Positions 1-5,186 of a stretch of DNA of 9,664 bases are shown here, piece by piece. How positions within the stretch are numbered: position 1 is the stretch's first letter; every line of letters begins with the position of its first letter. The notes below the pieces were generated by a model, which saw only the letters and a program-made list of their open reading frames with translations, did not search any database and had not been told where the DNA came from. This DNA is from Haloferacaceae archaeon PL-Br10_E2g29 (lineage in GTDB: Archaea > Halobacteriota > Halobacteria > Halobacteriales > Haloferacaceae): contig LKMS01000051.1 in NCBI GenBank assembly GCA_001563965.1, forward strand, positions 1-9,664, given 5' to 3'. The position numbers were made by a program, and so were the translations under genes.

Positions 1-30
1 GGGGGATAGAAAACAAAAACGAGCAGCGCG

Positions 31-46
31 TACGGCTCCGGCCGTA
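31..46. other. Perfect hairpin with UNCG-type tetraloop upstream of ncsA
   Basis: TACGGC (31-36) and GCCGTA (41-46) are exact reverse complements around the loop TCCG. With the C36-G41 closing pair this reads as a cUNCGg tetraloop on the + strand, an unusually stable RNA hairpin. Read on the minus strand, the stem is followed about 10 nt later by a T-rich stretch (9-20). It may belong to a transcript that begins outside the window, or be a terminator for either strand. The rest of bases 1-91 holds no gene that I can support. Confidence 0.45.
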
Positions 47-91
47 GACAAGCCGAAACCCGTATGTCCGCTGCGGGGCAACCGATCGGTA

Positions 92-1069
92 ATGGAGTGC
101 GACAAGTGTGACCGCGAAGCGGTCATGCATGCGGCGTATTCGGGCGGGCATCTCTGTGAGCACCATCTCCGCCGATCGGTCGAAAAACGGGTGCGACGAC
201 GGATCCGCGAGGATGCGTTGCTCTCGCAATCAAGCACGCCCAACAGTCCCGAAACGTGGGTCATCGGGCTGTCGGGCGGCAAAGACAGCGTCGTGTTAAC
301 GCATATTCTGGACGAAACGTTCGGCAAGGATCCCCGCGTCGAGATGATTGCACTCACGATCCACGAAGGGATCGAGGGCTATCGCGACGCGAGTCTCGAC
401 GCCTGTATCGAACTCGCCGACGACCTCGAGATGCGCCACGAGGTCGTCTCCTACGAGGAGGAGTTCGATATTCGCATGGACGATGTCGCCGCAGACGACC
501 CGCTCGATATGGCGCCGTGTGCGTACTGCGGCGTGTTCCGCCGCGACCTGCTCGAACGCTATGCCGACGAGTTTGGAGCCGATAAGTTACTGACGGGTCA
601 CAATCTCGATGACGAAGCGCAGACCGCGCTGATGAACATCCTCGAAGGCGACGTCAAACAGATCGCCAAACACTTCGATGCCAGCCTCGGCAGCTTCGAC
701 GCCCGACACGAACAGGACGATTTCATTCCACGCGCCAAACCACTGCGCGACATTCCCGAAAAGGAGGTGGCGCTGTACGCCCATCTCGCAGAACTTCCCG
801 CACACATCACCGAGTGTCCCCACGCCAGTGAGGCCTACCGTGGCGAGATTCAACAGCTGCTCTGGAAATTAGAGGAGAACCATCCGGGAACGCGCCATTC
901 GATCATGTCCGGCTACGAGGAACTCGCCGAACTCACCGCCGAACGGTACCGTGGCCACGGCGACGACGGAACCGAGAGCGATCTCAACGAGTGCGAACGC
1001 TGTGGCTCGAAAACCGGGAGCAACATTTGTCGAAAATGCCGGTTGATCGAGTCGATCGCGGCCGTCTAA
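92..1069 (+). CDS. ncsA: tRNA 2-thiolation protein NcsA (Ncs6/CTU1/TtuA family)
   Basis: PP-loop ATPase that adenylates U34 of tRNAs so that sulfur, delivered by a ubiquitin-like SAMP carrier, can be inserted to give 2-thiouridine. It acts in the cytoplasm. The ATP-binding PP-loop SGGKDS lies at residues 61-66. An N-terminal zinc knuckle has C3, C6, C22 and H25. The C143-x-x-C146 pair with C242 matches the three-cysteine iron-sulfur site of Ncs6/TtuA proteins. The conserved TGHNLDDEAQT follows at 168-178, and a C-terminal zinc ribbon uses C301, C304, C313 and C316. At 325 residues it has the usual length with both zinc modules intact. The ATG at 92 puts the zinc knuckle at the very N-terminus, as in the family. 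A possible TATA-like CGTATGT at 61-67 sits at leaderless distance. It converges with ftsZ2; in Haloferax volcanii ncsA and ftsZ2 are, as I recall, also neighbours (HVO_0580 and HVO_0581). Confidence 0.93.
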   Translation: MECDKCDREAVMHAAYSGGHLCEHHLRRSVEKRVRRRIREDALLSQSSTPNSPETWVIGLSGGKDSVVLTHILDETFGKDPRVEMIALTIHEGIEGYRDASLDACIELADDLEMRHEVVSYEEEFDIRMDDVAADDPLDMAPCAYCGVFRRDLLERYADEFGADKLLTGHNLDDEAQTALMNILEGDVKQIAKHFDASLGSFDARHEQDDFIPRAKPLRDIPEKEVALYAHLAELPAHITECPHASEAYRGEIQQLLWKLEENHPGTRHSIMSGYEELAELTAERYRGHGDDGTESDLNECERCGSKTGSNICRKCRLIESIAAV

Positions 1070-1072
1070 CAC

Positions 1073-1087
1073 GGGGACGTCGTCTCC
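1073..1087 (+). terminator. Stem-loop just after the ncsA stop
   Basis: GGGGAC (1073-1078) can pair with GTCTCC (1082-1087) around the loop GTC, with one G-U pair. It begins 4 nt after the ncsA stop codon. No T-run follows closely, so its role as a terminator is uncertain. Confidence 0.3.
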
Positions 1088-1132
1088 GGACATTGACCGT
1101 TCTGAATTAAGCGATGTCTACGGCGGTTGCTG

Positions 1133-1152
1133 GTGTCTGTCGAGTGTAAGAC
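1133..1152. promoter_or_regulatory. Everted RHH-like half-sites between ncsA and ftsZ2
   Basis: GTGTCTGTC (1133-1141) and GTAAGAC (1146-1152) resemble the half-sites found in the cdrL and cdrS promoters, but they lie beyond the 3' end of ftsZ2 in a convergent spacer. No gene start is near. It could be a stray match or a secondary binding site. Confidence 0.25.
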
Positions 1153-1154
1153 GC

Positions 1155-1188
1155 GAGTACAACACGCGCCTTTCGAGAGTACAACACG
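1155..1188. repeat. 12-bp direct repeat GAGTACAACACG, 22-bp period
   Basis: GAGTACAACACG occurs at 1155-1166 and again at 1177-1188, a spacing close to two helical turns. It lies in the 223-bp convergent spacer between ncsA and ftsZ2. I see no promoter, RNA gene or plausible ORF attached to it. Confidence 0.5.
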
Positions 1189-1264
1189 GCGTTCGTAGCT
1201 GTCCCACATCGATAGGCCGTCGACTGCAACGGCGAGAGAACCCGCTCAACGGGGTGGATACGGC

Positions 1265-1270
1265 AAAAAA
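1265..1270 (-). terminator. T6 tract downstream of ftsZ2
   Basis: On the minus strand a run of six T lies about 23 nt after the ftsZ2 stop codon, preceded by a weak GTCG/CGAC stem. U-runs alone can terminate archaeal transcription, so this is a plausible end for the cdrS-ftsZ2 message. Confidence 0.5.
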
Positions 1271-1292
1271 TGGTCGAGAGTCGTCGGCGACG

Positions 1293-2465
1293 TTACCGGA
1301 TAACGTCGAGGCCGTTGTTCCGCTCGAGTTCATCCTGGCCGCCGTCAGACTGCCACTGGGCGGTCTGCTGGCTGCCGTTGGTGGTCTGGCCGGGATCGTT
1401 GATGCTGGCACGCGATTTGTCGGCCTGTTTCTGCGTCGACGGGCCGAGTACCTGTGCGCTTTGGACGCCGGTCATGATCGCCATGACGCGAACCTTGCCC
1501 TTGTAGCTGTCCTGAATCCGTGCGCCCCAGATCACGTTCGCGCTCGCTTCGAGCCGCTCGGTGATGTTGTTGGCGATGCCCTCGGCCTCTTTGAGTGTGA
1601 GGTCCGGGCCGCCAGTGATGTGGACGAGTCCACCCGAGGCACCGCGATAGTCGACATCCAACAGCGGATGGTTCATCGCGTCGTTAACGACCTCTTGGGT
1701 CTTGTTTTTGTCCTGAGTTTCGCCGACCAGCATGACGGCGACGCCGCCCTGGTTCATGATCGACGACATATCCGCGTAGTCGAGGTTGATCAGCGATGGT
1801 TGAGTGATCGTCTCCGAGATTCCTTTGACGGTTTCGGCGATGATCTGGTCCATGACCGAGAACGCCTTGCCGATTGGGAGGTTCGGGACGTAATCCAGCA
1901 GGCGGTTGTTGTCGAGCACGATGATCGAGTCGGCCGTGTTGCGGAGGCGTTCGAGTCCCTCCTCGGCTTTGACCGTTCGTGCGCGCTCAACGTTGAACGG
2001 CGTCGAGACCATCCCGACGACGATTGCGCCCTGTTCTTTGGCGATTTTCGAAACAACGGGGGCCGCGCCGGTACCCGTGCCGCCGCCCATGCCGGCAGTC
2101 ACGAAGACAAGGTCCGCTTCTCCGAGAACCTCTTTGATCGTGCCCTGGGCCATTTCGGTGGCTCGTTCCCCCATCGATGGGTCGCCACCGGCACCGAGTC
2201 CGGCAGTGAGCGATTTGCCGACCAGAATCTTCGTGTCGGCCTCGATCATTTTGAGGTGCTGTTTGTCGGTGTTGATCGCGATCGTATCCGCGCCGTCAAC
2301 GCCGATGTTGTACAGCCGGTTGATCGTGTTGTTCCCGGCCCCACCGCAGCCGACGATCACAATTCGTGGATCGCCAAACTCCTCGCCGTCGCTGTCGAGC
2401 GAGGCGTCCATGTCGCGCTTTTCGGCTTCTGCATTGTCGAGTGCGTCTTGTACAATGTCCTGCAT
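1293..2465 (-). CDS. ftsZ2: Cell division protein FtsZ2 (tubulin-like GTPase)
   Basis: GTP-dependent polymer-forming protein of the mid-cell division ring. Haloarchaea carry two division FtsZs; FtsZ2 is the one tied to constriction. The protein has 390 residues. The phosphate-binding start GGAGNN is at 41-46, and the tubulin signature GGGTGTG at 127-133 (preceded by GMGGG). The T7 loop N227-L-D229-Y-A-D232 carries the acidic residues that complete the GTPase site of the next subunit. After about residue 345 a Gln/Ser/Asp-rich disordered linker leads to a short conserved tail ending LDVIR, which probably docks partners such as SepF. The assignment to FtsZ2 rather than FtsZ1 rests on the cdrS-ftsZ2 neighbourhood and the N-terminal MQDIVQDAL. 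The start at 2465 has a good Shine-Dalgarno AGGTG 5 nt upstream. It is 2 nt from cdrS, so the two are surely co-transcribed. Confidence 0.96.
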   Translation of the reverse strand: MQDIVQDALDNAEAEKRDMDASLDSDGEEFGDPRIVIVGCGGAGNNTINRLYNIGVDGADTIAINTDKQHLKMIEADTKILVGKSLTAGLGAGGDPSMGERATEMAQGTIKEVLGEADLVFVTAGMGGGTGTGAAPVVSKIAKEQGAIVVGMVSTPFNVERARTVKAEEGLERLRNTADSIIVLDNNRLLDYVPNLPIGKAFSVMDQIIAETVKGISETITQPSLINLDYADMSSIMNQGGVAVMLVGETQDKNKTQEVVNDAMNHPLLDVDYRGASGGLVHITGGPDLTLKEAEGIANNITERLEASANVIWGARIQDSYKGKVRVMAIMTGVQSAQVLGPSTQKQADKSRASINDPGQTTNGSQQTAQWQSDGGQDELERNNGLDVIR

Positions 2466-2467
2466 AG

Positions 2468-2650
2468 TTACACCTTCGCCCAGCTGCGGTCGTTGTTTCG
2501 TCGTCGTGGTTCTGTGCCATCGCTGTCGTTGAGCATCTCGCGAACGGCCGACCGGATTGCCTCACTCCGGTTTGGGAACTGGCCGGTTTCGACCATTTCC
2601 TCGACCTCGTCGATCTGCTGCTTCGGAATTCGTAGTGTCACACGCTCCAT
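2468..2650 (-). CDS. cdrS: Ribbon-helix-helix cell-division regulator CdrS
   Basis: Small DNA-binding protein of 60 residues, essentially one RHH fold. The strand MERVTLRIPKQ (1-11) inserts into the major groove. Helix A (about 12-21) follows, then the turn FPNRSEAIRSAVREML (about 25-40), with the typical N-R-S-E-A-I-R turn and second helix. The C-terminus is short and polar. In Halobacterium and Haloferax, CdrS is a known regulator of cell-division genes encoded directly before ftsZ2, which is exactly the arrangement here. I chose the ATG at 2650 because the RHH strand begins there. An in-frame ATG at 2746 would give 92 residues, but the added 32 residues look like leader sequence and overlap an inverted repeat. 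RHH proteins act as dimers on inverted half-sites and often repress themselves; GTAAGAC-type sites around this promoter fit that. Confidence 0.9.
   Translation of the reverse strand: MERVTLRIPKQQIDEVEEMVETGQFPNRSEAIRSAVREMLNDSDGTEPRRRNNDRSWAKV
2471..2475 (-). promoter_or_regulatory. Ribosome binding site of ftsZ2
   Basis: AGGTG on the minus strand lies inside the last codons of cdrS and 5 nt before the ftsZ2 ATG, with the cdrS stop codon in between. This fits translational coupling of the two genes and supports the ftsZ2 start at 2465. Confidence 0.7.
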
Positions 2651-2664
2651 TGGTGCATTCCCCG

Positions 2665-2671
2665 GTAAGAC
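2665..2671. promoter_or_regulatory. Single GTAAGAC half-site in the cdrS leader
   Basis: GTAAGAC without a facing partner lies 15 bp before the cdrS start codon. It repeats the half-site seen at 2725 and 2788. A CGGCT-G-AGCCG inverted repeat follows at 2675-2685. Confidence 0.4.
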
Positions 2672-2724
2672 ACTCGGCTGAGCCGATTGGTATCCTACAC
2701 CACACCCGGTAACCGAGCTGTGCT

Positions 2725-2742
2725 GTAAGACGATTGTCTTAC
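2725..2742. promoter_or_regulatory. Perfect operator GTAAGAC-GATT-GTCTTAC in the cdrS promoter
   Basis: Two 7-bp arms are exact reverse complements separated by 4 bp. The site covers roughly +4 to +21 of the predicted cdrS-ftsZ2 transcript, a position where a bound protein would block polymerase. The dyad with a short spacer is typical of an RHH dimer-of-dimers site. CdrS and/or CdrL are the obvious candidates (inference). Confidence 0.7.
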
Positions 2743-2766
2743 GCATCTCTACGATGAGAGGGTATG

Positions 2767-2775
2767 TATATAAAA
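2767..2775 (-). promoter_or_regulatory. TATA box of the cdrS-ftsZ2 operon
   Basis: TTTTATATA on the minus strand is the best TATA box in the window. With a start about 26 nt downstream, transcription should begin near 2745. That gives a leader of about 95 nt before the cdrS ATG at 2650. The same geometry would make the in-frame ATG at 2746 leaderless. Confidence 0.75.
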
Positions 2776-2787
2776 TTAACGGATATT

Positions 2788-2804
2788 GTAAGACAAAACG
2801 TCTT
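2788..2804. promoter_or_regulatory. Upstream operator of cdrS: GTAAGAC-AAAAC-GTCTT
   Basis: A GTAAGAC half-site faces GTCTT across 5 bp. It starts 17 bp from the centre of the cdrS TATA box, on its upstream side. The operator upstream of cdrL has the same 17-bp offset. On the minus strand the same bases could also form a small hairpin downstream of cdrL. Confidence 0.6.
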
Positions 2805-2845
2805 TCGCCCGACGCTACACAGCGGGTTGGCTGCTAATTCGCGGG

Positions 2846-3487
2846 TTAGGGGCCCTCTAACACGTCAGCTGCCGGGGTTCGCCGACCACAACTCGGACAG
2901 AATGCCCAGTCGGAGCTGAGCTCGTCGCCACACTCACAAACTGGTGTGTGAGCGGCTTTCTCGCCGCAATTCGGGCAGTAAACGTGATTTTCGGACACGG
3001 TTTCGCCACACTGCGAACAGCTGTGACCGGTGTGTGACGTGTGTGGCGGGTGAACCGGCGTTTCGGCGGAAGATGTCTTACGTTTTCGGTCAGTTGTGGG
3101 GTTCTCATCGCCTGAATCGGGTCGCTGAGGGGTTTCAACCCTCTCCGTGTCGGTCGAAACGGTCGCGTCGTCAGCGGTCACGCCCGAGAGCGTAATATTG
3201 ACCGACACATCGGGGACGATGGACTGGGCTGGCTCGTGGTGTCGCTCGGACAGACGCGCGGCAAGGCGGTCGTCGACAACGCGGTCGATTCGGCTGTCGA
3301 TGAGCTGATCGATCGAAGACGTGTGAGACGAAACGGGGCTGTCTGTCTGCAATGTGTCGGCAGGATCACGGGCGACGGTGTCGAGGTAATGCCGAAGTGC
3401 GTTCCGCATCACCTCGCTTTTCGAGGCTTCAAACGCCTCTAACCGCTCGATGAGCGCGTCGTCGGCGCGAAACGTGATCTTGCTCAT
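2846..3487 (-). CDS. cdrL: CdrL-like regulator: RHH domain plus two zinc ribbons
   Basis: 213-residue transcription factor upstream of cdrS-ftsZ2. Residues 1-40 form an RHH domain: strand SKITFRADD, then helices containing KSEVMRNALRHYL. Residues 45-150 are a polar Ser/Thr/Asp-rich linker with no recognisable fold. The C-terminus holds two short zinc ribbons. The first has C157, C160, C171 and C174; the second has C184, C186, C197 and C200. The first pair of the second ribbon is C-x-C rather than the usual C-x-x-C. The position before cdrS and the longer form match CdrL ('cell division regulator long') of haloarchaea, which, as I recall, controls the cdrS-ftsZ2 operon. A TATA box 25 nt upstream makes the ATG at 3487 a leaderless start. 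The zinc ribbons could bind a partner or sense metal or redox state, which is speculation. Confidence 0.85.
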   Translation of the reverse strand: MSKITFRADDALIERLEAFEASKSEVMRNALRHYLDTVARDPADTLQTDSPVSSHTSSIDQLIDSRIDRVVDDRLAARLSERHHEPAQSIVPDVSVNITLSGVTADDATVSTDTERVETPQRPDSGDENPTTDRKRKTSSAETPVHPPHTSHTGHSCSQCGETVSENHVYCPNCGEKAAHTPVCECGDELSSDWAFCPSCGRRTPAADVLEGP

Positions 3488-3508
3488 GTTTCACTCATCA
3501 GCGTATAC

Positions 3509-3515
3509 AAATATG
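3509..3515 (-). promoter_or_regulatory. TATA box of cdrL, leaderless geometry
   Basis: CATATTT on the minus strand is centred 25 nt upstream of the cdrL ATG, so the transcript should begin at or next to the start codon. No Shine-Dalgarno is needed or seen. Confidence 0.6.
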
Positions 3516-3528
3516 AATCTTCCTCCGC

Positions 3529-3558
3529 GTCAGACAGGTGTCTGTCAGACACGTGTAC
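3529..3558. promoter_or_regulatory. Tandem operator upstream of cdrL
   Basis: Two 15-bp tandem copies, GTCAGACAGGTGTCT (3529-3543) and GTCAGACACGTGTAC (3544-3558), differ at three positions. Within them lie the dyads CAGACA-GG-TGTCTG (3531-3544), GTGTCTG-T-CAGACAC (3538-3552) and ACACGTGT (3549-3556). The block lies 17 bp upstream of the cdrL TATA centre and just before the tRNA-Tyr promoter. The core AGAC-N4-GTCT is shared with the cdrS operators, so an RHH regulator, possibly CdrL itself or CdrS, is likely to bind here. Confidence 0.7.
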
Positions 3559-3578
3559 GCGGCCGCCGAAAGGTAACG

Positions 3579-3587
3579 CTTAATGGC
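3579..3587 (+). promoter_or_regulatory. Promoter of tRNA-Tyr
   Basis: A GAAAGG element (3568-3573, BRE-like) followed by GCTTAATGG lies about 27 nt before the mature tRNA 5' end, the usual spacing for a haloarchaeal stable-RNA promoter. Confidence 0.5.
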
Positions 3588-3610
3588 TCGAACGGGATAC
3601 GGGTGAGTGC

Positions 3611-3684
3611 CCGCCCTTAGCTCAGCCTGGTAGAGCAGTCGACTGTAGATCGACTTGTCCCCCGTTCAATTCGGGGAGGGCGGA
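3611..3684 (+). tRNA. tRNA-Tyr (anticodon GTA)
   Basis: Complete cloverleaf of 74 nt. Acceptor CCGCCCT (3611-3617) pairs with AGGGCGG (3677-3683). The D-stem is GCTC/GAGC (3620-3623 and 3633-3636). The anticodon stem GTCGA/TCGAC flanks the loop CTGTAGA, with anticodon GTA at 3645-3647. The T-stem CCCCG/CGGGG (3660-3664 and 3672-3676) encloses TTCAATT. The C1:G72 pair and A73 are the archaeal/eukaryotic tyrosine identity elements. CCA is not encoded, no intron is present, and the variable loop is short, as in archaeal tRNA-Tyr. Confidence 0.97.
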
Positions 3685-3687
3685 CTG

Positions 3688-3714
3688 CGAGATTTTCACT
3701 CCGTTCAAATCTCG
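3688..3714 (+). other. Stem-loop in the tRNA-Tyr trailer
   Basis: CGAGATTT (3688-3695) and AAATCTCG (3707-3714) are perfect 8-bp complements with an 11-nt loop, beginning 4 nt after the mature tRNA 3' end. It may guide 3' trailer processing or stabilise the trailer. Confidence 0.5.
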
Positions 3715-3721
3715 ATAGCGA

Positions 3722-3745
3722 GCGGTGTAACCGCGAGCTTTTTTT
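3722..3745 (+). terminator. Terminator of tRNA-Tyr: stem-loop plus T7
   Basis: GCGGT-GTA-ACCGC (3722-3734) forms a tight 5-bp stem and is followed by TTTTTTT at 3739-3745. The hairpin plus U-tract is a convincing end for the tRNA transcript. It separates the tRNA from the aIF2-beta gene. Confidence 0.7.
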
Positions 3746-3797
3746 CGACCAACGGGATGAACAAGGTAAGAGCCCCGTCAATCGCTGTCTCACAAGC

Positions 3798-3804
3798 CAT
3801 TTAG
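3798..3804 (+). promoter_or_regulatory. Candidate TATA box of aIF2-beta
   Basis: CATTTAG is centred about 27 nt before the ATG at 3828, which would make that start leaderless. The match to a TATA box is modest. Confidence 0.4.
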
Positions 3805-3827
3805 CCTCCGCTCTCATGAACTCGCAC

Positions 3828-4436
3828 ATGAGCTACGAATCGAACCTCGACCGAGCAATCGAGCGGCTGCCGGACCTCGGCGGCTCCGACGAACGTCTCC
3901 AGGTTCCCGACGCCAACGCACAGAAGGACGGCGCGTTTACCCGACTCACTAATCTCTCTGAAATCGCCGACGCGCTCGATCGCGACCCAGAACACCTCCA
4001 CAGCGCGATCCAGCGCGACCTCGGAACGGCCGGCCAGTACGACGATGGCCGCGCACGGTACAACGGCTCGTTCTCCGGCGACGACTTCGATGCAACGGTT
4101 GAATCCTACATGGCCGAGTACGTCACCTGCTCGGAGTGTGGCCTCCCCGACACCCGACTCGTGATGGAAAACCGCACCCAGATGCTCCGGTGTGAGGCAT
4201 GTGGCGCGTTCCGACCGGTCGCCAAACGACGGTCGACCTCCCAGCGGACCGACCGCCCGGATGTCGAAGAAGGCGAGACCTACGAGGTCAAAATCACCGG
4301 CACGGGCCGCAAAGGCGACGGTGTCGCCGAAAAAGGCAAGTACACCATTTTCGTTCCCGGCGCACAGGAAGGCGACGTCGTTGACATCTACATCAAGAAC
4401 ATCAGCGGCACGCTCGCGTTCGCCCGACTGGCCTGA
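3828..4436 (+). CDS. Translation initiation factor aIF2-beta with C-terminal TRAM domain
   Basis: Subunit beta of archaeal IF2, which with alpha and gamma brings initiator Met-tRNA to the small ribosomal subunit. Numbering from the ATG at 3828 gives 202 residues. Residues 1-95 form the N-terminal helix and alpha/beta domain of the eIF2-beta/eIF5 family. A C4 zinc domain follows with C101, C104, C122 and C125. Residues 145-202 form an RNA-binding TRAM domain (the YEVKITGTGRKGDGVA segment) that plain aIF2-beta proteins of about 135 residues lack. TRAM fusions of this kind are known in haloarchaea. An in-frame ATG at 3816 would add MNSH. I prefer 3828 because family members begin with a short M-x-YE motif and the candidate TATA box fits it. 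It stands alone, with its promoter after the tRNA terminator. Confidence 0.9.
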   Translation: MSYESNLDRAIERLPDLGGSDERLQVPDANAQKDGAFTRLTNLSEIADALDRDPEHLHSAIQRDLGTAGQYDDGRARYNGSFSGDDFDATVESYMAEYVTCSECGLPDTRLVMENRTQMLRCEACGAFRPVAKRRSTSQRTDRPDVEEGETYEVKITGTGRKGDGVAEKGKYTIFVPGAQEGDVVDIYIKNISGTLAFARLA

Positions 4437-4538
4437 AACAACTGGTGTACGACAGCCACTGCGAACCGACCGCAATCGAATGATCTCCACGAGACGGTGA
4501 CCGATGTTTTCAAGCCGTTCGTGGCGAACAGTCTACGT

Positions 4539-5186
4539 GTGTCCTCGGCCGTCGCCATCTCGTTTGATCTGTTTGGAACGCTCGTCGATGTCGACAGCGA
4601 CGACGACCCCACGGCCGCCGTTGCCGCCGAACTCGACGCGCTCGGCGTGGCGGTCCCCGACGATTGGAACGCCGCCTACCGCGAGCCACATATTGAGGCA
4701 CCCGCGGGCGCCGAAGTACCGCTTCCAGCACACGTGAGTCGGGCGCTCGCCAGCCGCGGCATCGACGCGCCGAACAACGCCGCTCGCCGGGCCGTCGTCA
4801 ACGCCTTCGATCCGGCCGTTTCGACCCGACCGGGTGCTGTCAAGGCCGTCAAAAACGCCGCCGAGTACGGCCCGGTCGGCCTGCTGTCGAACTGTTCGGT
4901 GCCCGAACTCGTCGGGCGGACGCTGATCCGCTCGGATCTTGCGCGATCTGAGTTCGATGCAATCGTCTCAAGTGTCGGCTGTGGCTGGCGAAAGCCCAAT
5001 CAGCGAGCGTTTGCAGCGATTGCAGCCCGGCTGGAGCGCAGCACTGCCCAGCTCATTCATATTGGCGACAACCCGGCAACCGACGGTGGCGTCGTCGACT
5101 GCGGCGGCTCGTTTATTGATGTCGCCGAAACACCGCTTGCGACCCTTGAAGACCGACTCAGCGAGCACTGGTCGCGATGTCCATGA
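4539..5186 (+). CDS. HAD-superfamily hydrolase of the cobalamin cluster
   Basis: Haloacid-dehalogenase-fold hydrolase, probably a small-molecule phosphatase; the substrate is unknown. With the GTG start at 4539 it has 215 residues. Motif I is DLFGT with nucleophile D10; the D+2 position is F12, not the general acid Asp usual in phosphatases. Motif II is S117 in LLSNCS, motif III K152 in GWRKP, and motif IV D177 with D182 in GDNPATDGG. Residues 20-100 form a helical cap. An upstream GTG at 4497 would add 14 poorly conserved-looking residues, so the start is uncertain. Its end overlaps cbiB, so it is translated with the cobalamin genes. No known CobC or CobZ phosphatase gene is in the window, so dephosphorylation of an alpha-ribazole or cobalamin 5'-phosphate is a reasonable guess, not a demonstrated role. 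Confidence 0.88.
   Translation: MSSAVAISFDLFGTLVDVDSDDDPTAAVAAELDALGVAVPDDWNAAYREPHIEAPAGAEVPLPAHVSRALASRGIDAPNNAARRAVVNAFDPAVSTRPGAVKAVKNAAEYGPVGLLSNCSVPELVGRTLIRSDLARSEFDAIVSSVGCGWRKPNQRAFAAIAARLERSTAQLIHIGDNPATDGGVVDCGGSFIDVAETPLATLEDRLSEHWSRCP

Noticed and set aside
1070..1292. A gene or RNA in the ncsA-ftsZ2 spacer
   Set aside because: No frame with a plausible start, ribosome site or domain, and no tRNA-like fold. Only short repeats and terminator-like elements are visible.
1254..2681. 475-codon open frame on the + strand opposite ftsZ2 and cdrS
   Set aside because: It is antisense to two strongly conserved genes, has no recognisable domain, and is explained by the GC-rich codon pattern of ftsZ2 keeping the opposite frame free of stops.
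2651..2746. Extending cdrS to the ATG at 2746 (92 residues) as the main protein
   Set aside because: The RHH strand begins at 2650, the added residues look unstructured, and they are encoded across an operator dyad. It is kept as an open question in the findings.
4497..4538. Starting the HAD protein at the GTG at 4497
   Set aside because: The 14 extra residues precede the usual start of the HAD fold and show no family features. The GTG at 4539 places motif I at residue 10, though this is not proven.
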